NCBI GenBank assembly: GCA_002417685.1 | Contig: DICP01000043.1 | Span: forward strand, 1-7,065 | Direction of reading: 5' to 3' | Origin: Candidatus Mesolinea sp. UBA5823 | Lineage (GTDB): Bacteria > Chloroflexota > Anaerolineae > Anaerolineales > Anaerolineaceae | Length of the DNA: 7,065 bases | Part shown: positions 1 to 6,679 of the stretch, in pieces | Numbering within the stretch: the stretch's first letter is position 1 | How the letters are laid out: the number at the start of each line of letters is the position of its first letter | Notes under the pieces: generated by a model | What the model saw: the letters and a program-made list of their open reading frames with translations, nothing else | Databases searched by the model: none | Told to the model about the DNA's origin: nothing | Program-made: the position numbers and the translations under genes

Positions 1-613
1 TACCTGCCTCCACAACAGCGCGCGTGAGATTGACGTCTTCTGGGCTCTCACTGCTATCCCCTGAAGGATGGTTGTGTACTACGATGATAGCATAGGCACT
101 ATTGCGGATGGCACGGGCGAAAACCTCACCTATACGCACAGTGGAAGTATCCTGCGAACCGCGATACAGCCGATCGATACCAAGCACATGATTGCGCACA
201 TTGAGCCACAACACCCACAATTCTTCTTGCTCTTTGCCCCTCAGCTCCAACCCAACCAGCTTGACCACATCATCTGGGCTTCGGATGATAAGTTGTTCTT
301 CTGGATTGTCCTTGGCTAAGCGGTTGCCCAGCTCTACGGCAGCCTTGATACGCGCAGCTTTAGCCAACCCCACCCCTGGTATCTCTTGAATGTTTGCAAT
401 ATCTGCTTTATGAATCCCAGTAAATCCGCCCAATTCCTTTAAGATCTGATTGCCCAAATCGATGGCGTTTTTACCGCTCATCCCACTGCCCAACAAAACC
501 GCTAAAAGTTCACCATCGCTCAGCGCTTGCGCTCCTTCGCTAATCAACCGCTCCCGCGGTCGATTCTCTTCGCGCAAATCAGAGATGCGCAGATGACTGG
601 ATTTTTGGCTCAT
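1..613 (-). CDS. radC: RadC-family JAB/MPN-domain protein, C-terminus cut by the window edge
   Basis: The minus-strand frame starts at the ATG at 613 and reads MSQKSSHLRISDLREENRPR; 204 codons are visible before the left edge. Residues 1-100 form the helical N-terminal region typical of the family (ERLISEGAQALSDGELLAVL), with a helix-hairpin-helix-like stretch at about 76-92 (IQEIPGVGLAKAARI). From about 108 the JAB1/MPN metallopeptidase-like domain begins, with the family signature HNHPSG at 180-185. H180, H182 and D193 fit the JAMM pattern HxHx10D. Family members are usually about 220-230 residues, so roughly 20-25 are missing. The name comes from an old link to DNA repair that was later questioned, and the biochemical role is unsettled. 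No well-spaced Shine-Dalgarno is present: AGGGG lies one base from the ATG, while TAAAAT lies six bases upstream, so the transcript may be leaderless. Confidence 0.95.
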   Translation of the reverse strand, partial: MSQKSSHLRISDLREENRPRERLISEGAQALSDGELLAVLLGSGMSGKNAIDLGNQILKELGGFTGIHKADIANIQEIPGVGLAKAARIKAAVELGNRLAKDNPEEQLIIRSPDDVVKLVGLELRGKEQEELWVLWLNVRNHVLGIDRLYRGSQDTSTVRIGEVFARAIRNSAYAIIVVHNHPSGDSSESPEDVNLTRAVVEAG

Positions 614-619
614 GCCCCT

Positions 620-625
620 ATTTTA
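620..625 (-). promoter_or_regulatory. Possible -10 box for a leaderless radC transcript
   Basis: On the minus strand TAAAAT is followed by six bases and then the radC ATG, which would put the transcription start at or next to the start codon. No convincing -35 is seen 16-18 bases upstream. A small perfect inverted repeat (CCCTG-C-CAGGG, 626-636) directly abuts the hexamer. This is inferred from spacing alone; readthrough from the upstream stress-protein gene is the alternative. Confidence 0.3.
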
Positions 626-648
626 CCCTGCCAGGGATGAAAATGTGG

Positions 649-669
649 TAATAAAATTCTTTCAGAATC
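649..669 (-). terminator. Weak hairpin between the stress-protein gene and radC
   Basis: Reading the minus strand, ATTCT-GAA-AGAAT forms a five-pair stem with a triloop, extendable by one G-U pair. It is followed by a T-rich tail (TTATT) 20 bases beyond the stress-protein stop codon. The stem is short and AT-rich, so at most it would attenuate transcription into radC. It could be chance. Confidence 0.25.
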
Positions 670-688
670 CCTTACAGAATAATTGCTC

Positions 689-2419
689 TTATTGGCTGAT
701 GAGAATCGGGAGAGAAGATTCTTTCAAAAGCGTATCAATTTCAGAGCCGAAAATGCGATCAAAAATTGAGTCTCCGCTATAGCCGCCCATGACAATCATG
801 GTTGCAGTGACATTCGCAGCGGTTTCCAGGATAGCATCCACGATCGGTTCGTCTCGCTTAATCACGTATTCGAAGTCTATATTCAGCTTTCGCAGATAAG
901 TTTTTGCGTAGCTTATCTCAGTTTCTAACATCTCTGTGTCTTCATCAAGCGTAAAAAGCGCTAACCGAGTTCCCCAACGAGCAGCGTAATACGCTCCAAT
1001 AAACAAAGCTTCTTTACTTTTTGCGCTACCGTTATAAACAATCAACATTTTCTCAGGTGGAAGAACCTTCTCTTTGACCAACAACACCGGGCGTCTTGCG
1101 TTACGCATAATGGATGTAATCCCTGATGTCAGCCGGTCGATCAGCCCACTCGGAGGAAAGTTCAAGCGTAAAACCAGCAAGTCACTGAGTAAGCTATGCT
1201 CAGAGATACGGCTGGTAATATCCCCTTTCACGATGAGAAGTTTTCCTTGGATTCCAACCTCTTTTAAGCGCTGCTCAAAACGGACCTCCATTTGGTGATG
1301 GGTTTCCTCATCAATGCGGTCTTCTGGGTGGATCACATGCAAGCCGCGAATGTGTCCATTAGCGCAGGAGTTGATTAAAACCGCTTCTTCTAAAGCGTTC
1401 CAGGTCTCGTCGTGGTCACCTATCGCGACCAAGATATCTCTAAATAAGCAATCATCTTGCATACGGGAGTACAAATAAGCATTGATCGCCTCAGCAGGTT
1501 GTGCTGAAAAGACGGTTTCCTCAAAATGCTGCTCCCCACGGCTGCTAAGAGGTTTGACCAGCTTGCCTTCGTACATAGCTATATATTCAGCAGCATGTTC
1601 AGTGCTAATCGGGATGCCGAGTGCCTCCTGCAACAGGGTTTGCTGGTCCAACACCCATAAGTAAAGATCGGTCACGGTCATATCTTTAAATTCATTGCGC
1701 AGCCCAGAAGATTCAATCGTTTTCACAACGGGGAGGTAAACCTTTTCATACCAATCCCGAACTGCTTCTTCGTAACCAATTTCGCGCTGCTGTTCAATGC
1801 CCATATAGTACCGGTGAACAGCAATGTGCTCCTCAAGCAGCGGATAATTTTCCACATAGTTAAGACTGAAATCAACACCCGGTAAGATTTGGTCCAGCCT
1901 GGTGTTATTAAGGAATTCTACATACTTGGATTTGAGGATAAGTTCTTCTGGGGTAATAGAGGATGAGATGGGCACACGCGTTTTAAACTCAGTAACATAC
2001 GCTTCGATTTCGTCCATGCCCATTTGCTTGGCAATTGAAACACGATGATTGCCATCTAAAACAAAGTAGGCATCACCAACCTTATAAAGGTGTACCGGCG
2101 GAACCCCAGGAGAAGCCGGACTCGTCATCGCAGTTTTTACCTGAGCCCATCGATGGATATCTCCATCCCTCAAAGGTAAGAAATCGCTCGTAAAATCATC
2201 AGCGCGCCCAACACTGCCAATAATGTCTTTGAGTTTTACATTCTGCAAACCGATATCGGTACGGCTGACAGCCCGCAGGGTGCTCGAAATCTTATCGTAG
2301 GGCAAAAGGTTGAGCGATTTCCCCTGAATGCTCGCCCAAAACCGTTGCATCGCTGCCTTAGAGCGCGCTCGTCTAAAATCAGTTAGGGCTTGCTGGTATG
2401 TGTTTAAATCATCTACCAT
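689..2419 (-). CDS. ParB/sulfiredoxin-like domain fused to tandem UspA universal stress domains
   Basis: A complete 576-residue protein with no signal peptide or membrane segment, so probably cytoplasmic. Residues about 55-145 resemble the ParB/sulfiredoxin fold: FLPLRDGDIHRW, then YFVLDGNHRVSIAKQMG with DGNHR at 122-126, and IEAYVTEF. Residues about 150-310 are mostly helical and rich in aromatic residues (HRYYMG, WYEKVYLPVV, LYLWVLDQQ); I cannot name this part. A first UspA-like domain spans about 325-449 (FRDILVAIGDHDETWNALEEA ending RRPVLLV) and a second about 456-576 (MLIVYNGSAKSKEAL ending LPILISQ). The second has a nucleotide-loop-like MGGYSG...FGS at 544-559, with G546, G549, G558 and S559. 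UspA domains generally bind ATP or sense stress, but what this protein acts on is unknown. The start is supported by GAGG seven bases upstream. It is transcribed divergently from the kinase-parAB operon. Confidence 0.9.
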   Translation of the reverse strand: MVDDLNTYQQALTDFRRARSKAAMQRFWASIQGKSLNLLPYDKISSTLRAVSRTDIGLQNVKLKDIIGSVGRADDFTSDFLPLRDGDIHRWAQVKTAMTSPASPGVPPVHLYKVGDAYFVLDGNHRVSIAKQMGMDEIEAYVTEFKTRVPISSSITPEELILKSKYVEFLNNTRLDQILPGVDFSLNYVENYPLLEEHIAVHRYYMGIEQQREIGYEEAVRDWYEKVYLPVVKTIESSGLRNEFKDMTVTDLYLWVLDQQTLLQEALGIPISTEHAAEYIAMYEGKLVKPLSSRGEQHFEETVFSAQPAEAINAYLYSRMQDDCLFRDILVAIGDHDETWNALEEAVLINSCANGHIRGLHVIHPEDRIDEETHHQMEVRFEQRLKEVGIQGKLLIVKGDITSRISEHSLLSDLLVLRLNFPPSGLIDRLTSGITSIMRNARRPVLLVKEKVLPPEKMLIVYNGSAKSKEALFIGAYYAARWGTRLALFTLDEDTEMLETEISYAKTYLRKLNIDFEYVIKRDEPIVDAILETAANVTATMIVMGGYSGDSIFDRIFGSEIDTLLKESSLPILISQ

Positions 2420-2426
2420 AGAAAAA

Positions 2427-2430
2427 CCTC
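2427..2430 (-). promoter_or_regulatory. Ribosome binding site of the ParB-like/UspA gene
   Basis: The minus strand reads TGAGGT, with the GAGG core seven bases before the ATG at 2419. This is good spacing and fixes that start. No other plausible start with a ribosome binding site lies nearby. Confidence 0.6.
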
Positions 2431-2440
2431 AATTAGTTAT

Positions 2441-2468
2441 AGGACATTTAATTTTATCATGCTATAAT
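2441..2468 (+). promoter_or_regulatory. Promoter of the kinase-parA-parB-amidohydrolase operon
   Basis: A perfect TATAAT at 2463-2468 is preceded by TGC, making an extended -10. AGGACA at 2441-2446 is a 4-of-6 match to the -35 consensus with a 16-base spacer. Transcription would start near 2475, giving a leader of about 100 bases before the kinase ATG. This is the only strong promoter-like sequence seen upstream of the operon. Confidence 0.55.
2451..2459 (-). promoter_or_regulatory. Extended -10 promoter for the ParB-like/UspA gene
   Basis: TGATAAAAT on the minus strand is an extended -10 (TGn followed by TAAAAT). It would start transcription near 2444, giving a leader of about 25 bases that contains the GAGG site. 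The -35 region is poor, as is tolerated with extended -10 promoters. It directly abuts the plus-strand -10, so the two promoters probably cannot be occupied at once. TATAAC nearer the gene is a weaker alternative. Confidence 0.4.
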
Positions 2469-2575
2469 TTCGTCAGTGGAAGGAACGCCAAGTAACCTTT
2501 TTCTAATGCGGCTTATTTTCAGGAGTAATTAACTTAAACAATTCTGGTACCTTCATTGCGGAATTATTGGAGCCA

Positions 2576-3424
2576 ATGTCAACGAATAACCTACAACCCA
2601 TCGATTATCTGATCGTAGGGCATGTTACCCAGGACTTAATCGATGATGATTCCTGGCGCTTAGGTGGCACAGCAAGCTATGCCGGCTTGACTGGAGCTGC
2701 ACTCGGGCACCAGGTTGGTGTCCTCACCAGCTGTTCACCAGAGCTCGACCTGACACCGCTCAAAGATATACAAGTAAGCATAATTCCTTCCGAACACAAT
2801 ACGACTTTTCGCAACCTGCAAACGGAAACCGGTCGGCAACAGCTGCTTTTTCACCGCGCGCAACCCCTCACCACCGAGATAGTTCCCGAAGCTTGGCGTA
2901 ATGCCTCCATTGTGCATTTGGGTCCCGTGGCTGATGAAGTCGACCCGCAAATTTACACTGCATTTTCATCACATTCGCTCTGCCTTACAGCACAAGGCTG
3001 GTTGAGGCAAGCGGACACTACAGGGCAGGTATCTAAACGGAAATGGCCCTACAGCCAAGAGCTCCTGCAAGCTGCCGATGCCGTGGTTCTAAGCATTGAG
3101 GATCTGGATGGCGACGAAGCTGAAATAGAAAAGCTGGCTGAAGTTTGTTCGCTTTTGGTCATCACAGAAAATGCCCAAGGCGCTCGGGTTTATTGGAACG
3201 GCGACGCCCGCCGCTTTCCCGCGCCAAAAGTAAAGCTGGAAGATGATACGGGTGCGGGGGATATCTTTGCGGCGTGCTTTTTTCACCGGTTGTACAAAAC
3301 GAATGATCCCTGGGAAGCTGCGCGTTTTGCTGTGCAAATCGCTGCCTGGTCTGTCACCCGCCGGCACTTAGAGAGCATCCCGCGCCCGCAGGAAATAAAC
3401 CAAGCCCAAGTACAGGTTATTTGA
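2576..3424 (+). CDS. PfkB/ribokinase-family carbohydrate or nucleoside kinase
   Basis: A 282-residue cytoplasmic protein of the PfkB (ribokinase) family, whose members transfer the ATP gamma-phosphate to a hydroxyl of a sugar or nucleoside. The N-terminal part has the family's glycine pair in RLGGTASYAGLTGAALG (G30, G31). The C-terminal signature is DDTGAGDIFAACFF, with anion-hole residues GAG at 226-228 and catalytic base D229. Other family-like stretches are HLGPVADEVDP (114-124) and the ATP-site strand LLVITENAQGARVYWNG (193-209). At 282 residues it is slightly shorter than most ribokinases; the substrate cannot be read from the sequence. The ATG at 2576 has GGAG three bases upstream. An in-frame TTG at 2567 would add three residues and is almost as plausible. 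parA follows after nine bases, so this is the first gene of the operon. Confidence 0.9.
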   Translation: MSTNNLQPIDYLIVGHVTQDLIDDDSWRLGGTASYAGLTGAALGHQVGVLTSCSPELDLTPLKDIQVSIIPSEHNTTFRNLQTETGRQQLLFHRAQPLTTEIVPEAWRNASIVHLGPVADEVDPQIYTAFSSHSLCLTAQGWLRQADTTGQVSKRKWPYSQELLQAADAVVLSIEDLDGDEAEIEKLAEVCSLLVITENAQGARVYWNGDARRFPAPKVKLEDDTGAGDIFAACFFHRLYKTNDPWEAARFAVQIAAWSVTRRHLESIPRPQEINQAQVQVI

Positions 3425-3433
3425 GAAAAAGTT

Positions 3434-4225
3434 ATGGGTAGAGTCTATTCCATCGTTAACCAAAAAGGCGGGGTCGGCAAAACGACAACCAGCATCAACT
3501 TAGGGGCATACTTAGGCAAGTTCGGTCAAAAAGTTCTGCTGGTGGATCTTGATCCCCAAGCTAACGCAACCTCCTGTTTGGGCCTCGATAAAAACAGCAT
3601 CGAAAGAGGCACCTATGAGGTTTTAATTGGCACTCAACCCACTCAAGAAAATATTCTCTATAACCCTCAATACTCACTTTCGCTGCTCCCTTCTTCACCC
3701 AATCTTTCTGGGGCTGATATCGAATTAATCGACCTGCCCGAACGTGAATCGCAATTACGCAAGGTTATAGACCCTCTGCGCAGCCGCTATGATTACATCT
3801 TGATTGATTGCCCGCCCTCTTTGGGTTTGCTGACGCTGAATGGCTTGATGGCTGCCTTTGACGGTGTGATAATCCCCGTCCAGTGTGAATATTTAGCCTT
3901 GGAGGGCTTAGGTCAATTGACTAAAACACTCACGCGAGTGCGGCAAAACCTCTTTCCCGCATTGAGCATCAAAGGGGTGTTGCTAACCATGTTTGATGGG
4001 CGGACAAACCTTTCAGCTGACGTGATGCGGGAAGTTCAACGAGCCTTTCCTAACCTCGTATTCAACACCATTATTCCCCGCAGCATACGTTTAGCTGAAG
4101 CCCCTTCCTTTGGGATGCCCATTTCCGTCTATGCGCCTGAATCTAACGGCGCCAAAGCTTACCAAGCCTTAGCAGTCGAGCTGCTGGCTTCGAATGGAAC
4201 TCATATTAACCTGGGAGAGGAGTAA
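3434..4225 (+). CDS. parA: Chromosome-partitioning ATPase ParA (Soj)
   Basis: A 263-residue ParA/MinD-type ATPase lacking the N-terminal DNA-binding extension of the large plasmid ParAs, so of the small chromosomal Soj type. The deviant Walker A is KGGVGKTT at 11-18, with signature lysine K11 and K16. The A' motif is DLDPQAN at 38-44, and Walker B is YILIDCPPSLG at 121-131. The C-terminal IIPRSIRLAEAPSFGMPI (213-230) is highly characteristic of chromosomal ParA. In the family, the ATP-bound dimer binds DNA nonspecifically on the nucleoid and is stimulated to hydrolyse ATP by ParB, which moves ParB-bound origins apart. The Shine-Dalgarno is weak (GAGAAA), so translation may be coupled to the kinase nine bases upstream. 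The stop is two bases before the parB start. Confidence 0.97.
   Translation: MGRVYSIVNQKGGVGKTTTSINLGAYLGKFGQKVLLVDLDPQANATSCLGLDKNSIERGTYEVLIGTQPTQENILYNPQYSLSLLPSSPNLSGADIELIDLPERESQLRKVIDPLRSRYDYILIDCPPSLGLLTLNGLMAAFDGVIIPVQCEYLALEGLGQLTKTLTRVRQNLFPALSIKGVLLTMFDGRTNLSADVMREVQRAFPNLVFNTIIPRSIRLAEAPSFGMPISVYAPESNGAKAYQALAVELLASNGTHINLGEE
4213..4222 (+). promoter_or_regulatory. Strong ribosome binding site of parB
   Basis: GGGAGAGGAG lies inside the last codons of parA, with its AGGAG core five bases before the parB ATG at 4228. It is the strongest ribosome binding site in the operon, which fits a need for more ParB than ParA. Confidence 0.75.
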
Positions 4226-4227
4226 CA

Positions 4228-5094
4228 ATGGCACGAAAAAGTGGACTCGGGAAAGGATTGGATGCTCTCATTCCTGAATGGAAGCCAGAGACTCTCTCCT
4301 CGAATGCAAACCAGGTAGTTCAAATTTCTATTGACAAAATTAAGCCCAACCCAATGCAGCCGCGCAAGGTTTTTGATGCCGAATCCTTGCAAGATTTAGC
4401 TAATTCCATCAAGGAACATGGCATTTTGCAACCGCTAATTCTGGTGCAAACGGAGGATGTGGATACATACAACCTCATTGCTGGAGAACGGCGCTGGCGC
4501 GCAGCGCGCTTAGCGGGCTTGAGTGAGGTGCCCGCGATCGTGCGCACCGCTACCCACCAGGAGCAGTTAGAGTACTCGATTATCGAAAACATTCAGCGCG
4601 AGGACCTGAATGCTCTCGAACGCGCCAGAGCATATCAGTTGCTCGTCGATGAATTCTCCTTGACCCATGAAGTAATTGCCCAGCGCGTGGGCAAAAGCCG
4701 TGCTGCAGTAACAAATACGCTACGCTTGCTCAATTTGCCGGAAAGCGTCCAACAGGCTTTGCTGGAAGATAAAATCAGCGAAGGACACGCGCGTGCACTG
4801 CTCAGCTTGAATTCTACCCAAGCAATCAATGCTGCCTTAGAAACCGTATTGAACCTAGGGCTAAATGTGCGTCAAACCGAACTGCTGGTGAGCAAGCTGC
4901 AGGGTAAACCAGAAACCCATACCCCTGAACGGTCTAAACCAGCAGAAATCATCGCTTTGGAAGAGCGTTTACGTCAGCACTTTCATACGAAAGTAGCTGT
5001 TCAGCCTGGAAAAAAAGGTGGCAGCATTACCATCTATTACTTTTCCGACGAGGAACTCAACCAATTCCTGGATCAAATTGGCATCAATGACTGA
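4228..5094 (+). CDS. parB: Chromosome-partitioning protein ParB (Spo0J family)
   Basis: A 288-residue protein with the full chromosomal ParB layout. The N-terminal GLGKGLDALIP (6-16) is the conserved peptide by which ParB contacts ParA and stimulates its ATPase. The ParB/sulfiredoxin-fold CTPase domain runs from about 30 to 125, with GERRWRAA at 86-93 and ENIQRED at 120-126, the motifs that bind CTP in this family. A helix-turn-helix region follows at about 146-170 (THEVIAQRVGKSRAAVTNTLRLLNLP), which in the family recognises parS. The C-terminal part (about 240-288) is the expected dimerisation segment. The protein would load at parS sites and spread as a sliding clamp. An inverted repeat resembling parS lies within the gene at 4975-4999. 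The last eight bases overlap the start of the next gene. Confidence 0.97.
   Translation: MARKSGLGKGLDALIPEWKPETLSSNANQVVQISIDKIKPNPMQPRKVFDAESLQDLANSIKEHGILQPLILVQTEDVDTYNLIAGERRWRAARLAGLSEVPAIVRTATHQEQLEYSIIENIQREDLNALERARAYQLLVDEFSLTHEVIAQRVGKSRAAVTNTLRLLNLPESVQQALLEDKISEGHARALLSLNSTQAINAALETVLNLGLNVRQTELLVSKLQGKPETHTPERSKPAEIIALEERLRQHFHTKVAVQPGKKGGSITIYYFSDEELNQFLDQIGIND
4975..4999 (+). repeat. Inverted repeat inside parB, weakly parS-like
   Basis: CAGC-ACTTTC at 4975-4984 and GAAAGT-A-GCTG at 4989-4999 pair over ten bases with a single bulged A and a four-base centre (ATAC). The central 16 bases (4979-4994) match the widely conserved parS consensus TGTTTCACGTGAAACA at 10 positions, including TTTCA and GAAA but not the central CGT. 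Bacillus subtilis is known to carry a parS within its parB gene (spo0J), so the location is plausible, but the match is too poor to call it a site. Confidence 0.25.
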
Positions 5095-6679
5095 AACCGT
5101 TTTGTTACAAAATGGACGCTTTTACTCCGATTTGCCAACTACGTCCCAGTTGCAGGCAATGCTCATTCAAGATGGGCGCATTCACAGCCTTGGGGCTGAA
5201 GAAAACCTTGACCCAAATCTCAGGCGCAACAGCCGGCGAATTGACCTGCAAGGGCAGACTGTCTGGCCTGGGTTGACGGATTCCCATTTGCATCTAGCAT
5301 ATCTCTCCGACCGCTTGGCAGCCGTGGATTGCGAAACCGATTCACTGGCAGAATGCTTGCGTAGAGTGCAAAAAGCAGCCCAAAACCTATCTAAAGACGC
5401 TTGGGTCATTGGTTATGGCTGGAATCACAATGTTTGGCAGCCTGCGCGCTATGGCACAGCGCAGGAGCTCGATGCTGTCTGCGGAGGGCATCCGGTAGTG
5501 CTTTATGCAAAATCCTTGCATGCTTCTTGGGTTAATTCCGCTGGCATGCGCCTCGCCGGACTTACCGACGCTTCAGTTGACCCACCCGGAGGTAAGCTGC
5601 TGCGCAATACAGATGGCACGCTCAGTGGCATCCTGCTCGAAAATGCGATGGCACTCATTGATCAAGTCATTCCACCTTTAAAAGGTACCCGCCTACAGGG
5701 GCTGCTCAAGCAAACCCAACAGCATTTACTCTCGCTTGGCATTACGTGTGTGCATGATTTCGATAGTCTGGAGTGCTTTGAAGCTTTGGAAGCCTTGGAA
5801 GCTAACGGTGAGTTTTATTTAAGGGTTAGCAAAAACCTGCCGAGCGTCCACTTGGAAGAAATCGCACAATGCGAATACAAGAGCGGGGTTGGGAGCAAAC
5901 ATTTACGCTTTGGAGCGCTTAAGTTTTTTGCTGATGGCGCCCTTGGACCCCAAAGTGCTGCCATGCTCAATTCATACGAGGGCTCAACCTCACGAGGTTT
6001 GTTACAGATGGACGCCGATGCAGTTTTTGAGCAAGGCTTGCGCGCTGCAGAGTTGGGTTGGCCCTTAGCTATCCACGCCATTGGCGACGCTGCTGTCAGA
6101 GCGGTGCTGGACGGCTTCGAACGCTTACGCAGTTATGAATATATGCACCAATTGCCGCACTTATCTCATCGAATTGAGCATGCGCAGTTAATTGCCCCCG
6201 AAGATCTGCCGCGGTTTCGAGCTTTGAATATTATCGCTTCGGTGCAACCTATCCATGCAACTTCTGATATGGAAATGGCAGAAAAGTATTGGGGTCTACG
6301 CAGCGCAAATGCCTATGCTTATGCATCCCTTCAAAGACAGGGCGCTGTATTGATAGCCGGCTCAGACGCTCCGGTTGAATCCGCGAATCCATTCTGGGGG
6401 TTACATGCCGCAGTAACCCGCCAGCGCTCAAATGGCGAACCCGGACCTGATGGTTGGCACCCAGAGCAGCGTCTCAGCTTATCTGAGGCGCTGGCAGCTT
6501 ATACTCTCAACCCTGCCCGGGCATGCGGCTTAGGCAATTTTTATGGCAAAATTGCCCCAGGAAACCCTGCAGACCTGATTGTTCTCCCTTGCGATCCATT
6601 CTCGATCCATCCGTCTGAGCTTTGGCAAATTCAACCAGAAATAACGCTCATCGATGGGCAGATTGTTTTCCAGCGCTGA
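5087..6679 (+). CDS. YtcJ-like metal-dependent amidohydrolase (amidohydrolase family 3)
   Basis: A 530-residue cytoplasmic protein of the amidohydrolase superfamily; no signal peptide. Family marks in order: PGLTDSHLHL with H67 and H69 (metal HxH motif), VIGYGWNHNVW (107-117), LRFGALKFFADGALGPQSAAM with K279 (273-293), AIHAIGDAAV with H330 (328-337), SHRIEHAQ with H365 (360-367), SVQPIH (385-390), and GSDAPVESANPFWGLHAAVTRQ with D427, the likely catalytic aspartate. The C-terminal GKIAPGNPADLIVLPCDPF is the returning beta-sandwich typical of the superfamily. Relatives hydrolyse amide, imide or formyl-amine bonds; this substrate is unknown. The ATG at 5087 overlaps the parB stop (ATGACTGA) and gives a family-typical N-terminus, so translation is probably coupled to parB. 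A GTG at 5018 in the same frame would only add parB-overlapping, non-homologous residues. Confidence 0.92.
   Translation: MTETVLLQNGRFYSDLPTTSQLQAMLIQDGRIHSLGAEENLDPNLRRNSRRIDLQGQTVWPGLTDSHLHLAYLSDRLAAVDCETDSLAECLRRVQKAAQNLSKDAWVIGYGWNHNVWQPARYGTAQELDAVCGGHPVVLYAKSLHASWVNSAGMRLAGLTDASVDPPGGKLLRNTDGTLSGILLENAMALIDQVIPPLKGTRLQGLLKQTQQHLLSLGITCVHDFDSLECFEALEALEANGEFYLRVSKNLPSVHLEEIAQCEYKSGVGSKHLRFGALKFFADGALGPQSAAMLNSYEGSTSRGLLQMDADAVFEQGLRAAELGWPLAIHAIGDAAVRAVLDGFERLRSYEYMHQLPHLSHRIEHAQLIAPEDLPRFRALNIIASVQPIHATSDMEMAEKYWGLRSANAYAYASLQRQGAVLIAGSDAPVESANPFWGLHAAVTRQRSNGEPGPDGWHPEQRLSLSEALAAYTLNPARACGLGNFYGKIAPGNPADLIVLPCDPFSIHPSELWQIQPEITLIDGQIVFQR

Noticed and set aside
68..389. Plus-strand open frames opposite radC
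   Set aside because: The minus strand encodes a clear RadC with its HNHPSG motif; these frames are antisense shadows without family features.
1848..1857. TTTTCCACA resembling a DnaA box
   Set aside because: A single 8-of-9 match within a gene, with no cluster of boxes and no AT-rich unwinding region. There is no sign of an origin in this window.
2031..2044. ATTGAAACA resembling half of a parS site
   Set aside because: Only the right half matches. The sequence is not palindromic and lies in the coding region of the UspA fusion.
2506..2532. Eight-codon mini-ORF (MRLIFRSN) in the kinase leader with an AGGAG inside it
   Set aside because: No ribosome binding site precedes it, no runs of one amino acid suggest attenuation, and the AGGAG is not followed by a start codon at a usable distance. 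It is best regarded as chance.
5018..5086. N-terminal extension of the amidohydrolase from a GTG start
   Set aside because: The extension overlaps parB in another frame, has no family-like residues, and the ATG at 5087 gives the expected beginning for the family.
5986..5999. AACCTC-AC-GAGGTT inverted repeat in the amidohydrolase
   Set aside because: Six-base arms inside coding sequence are expected by chance, and it does not match the parS consensus in any register.
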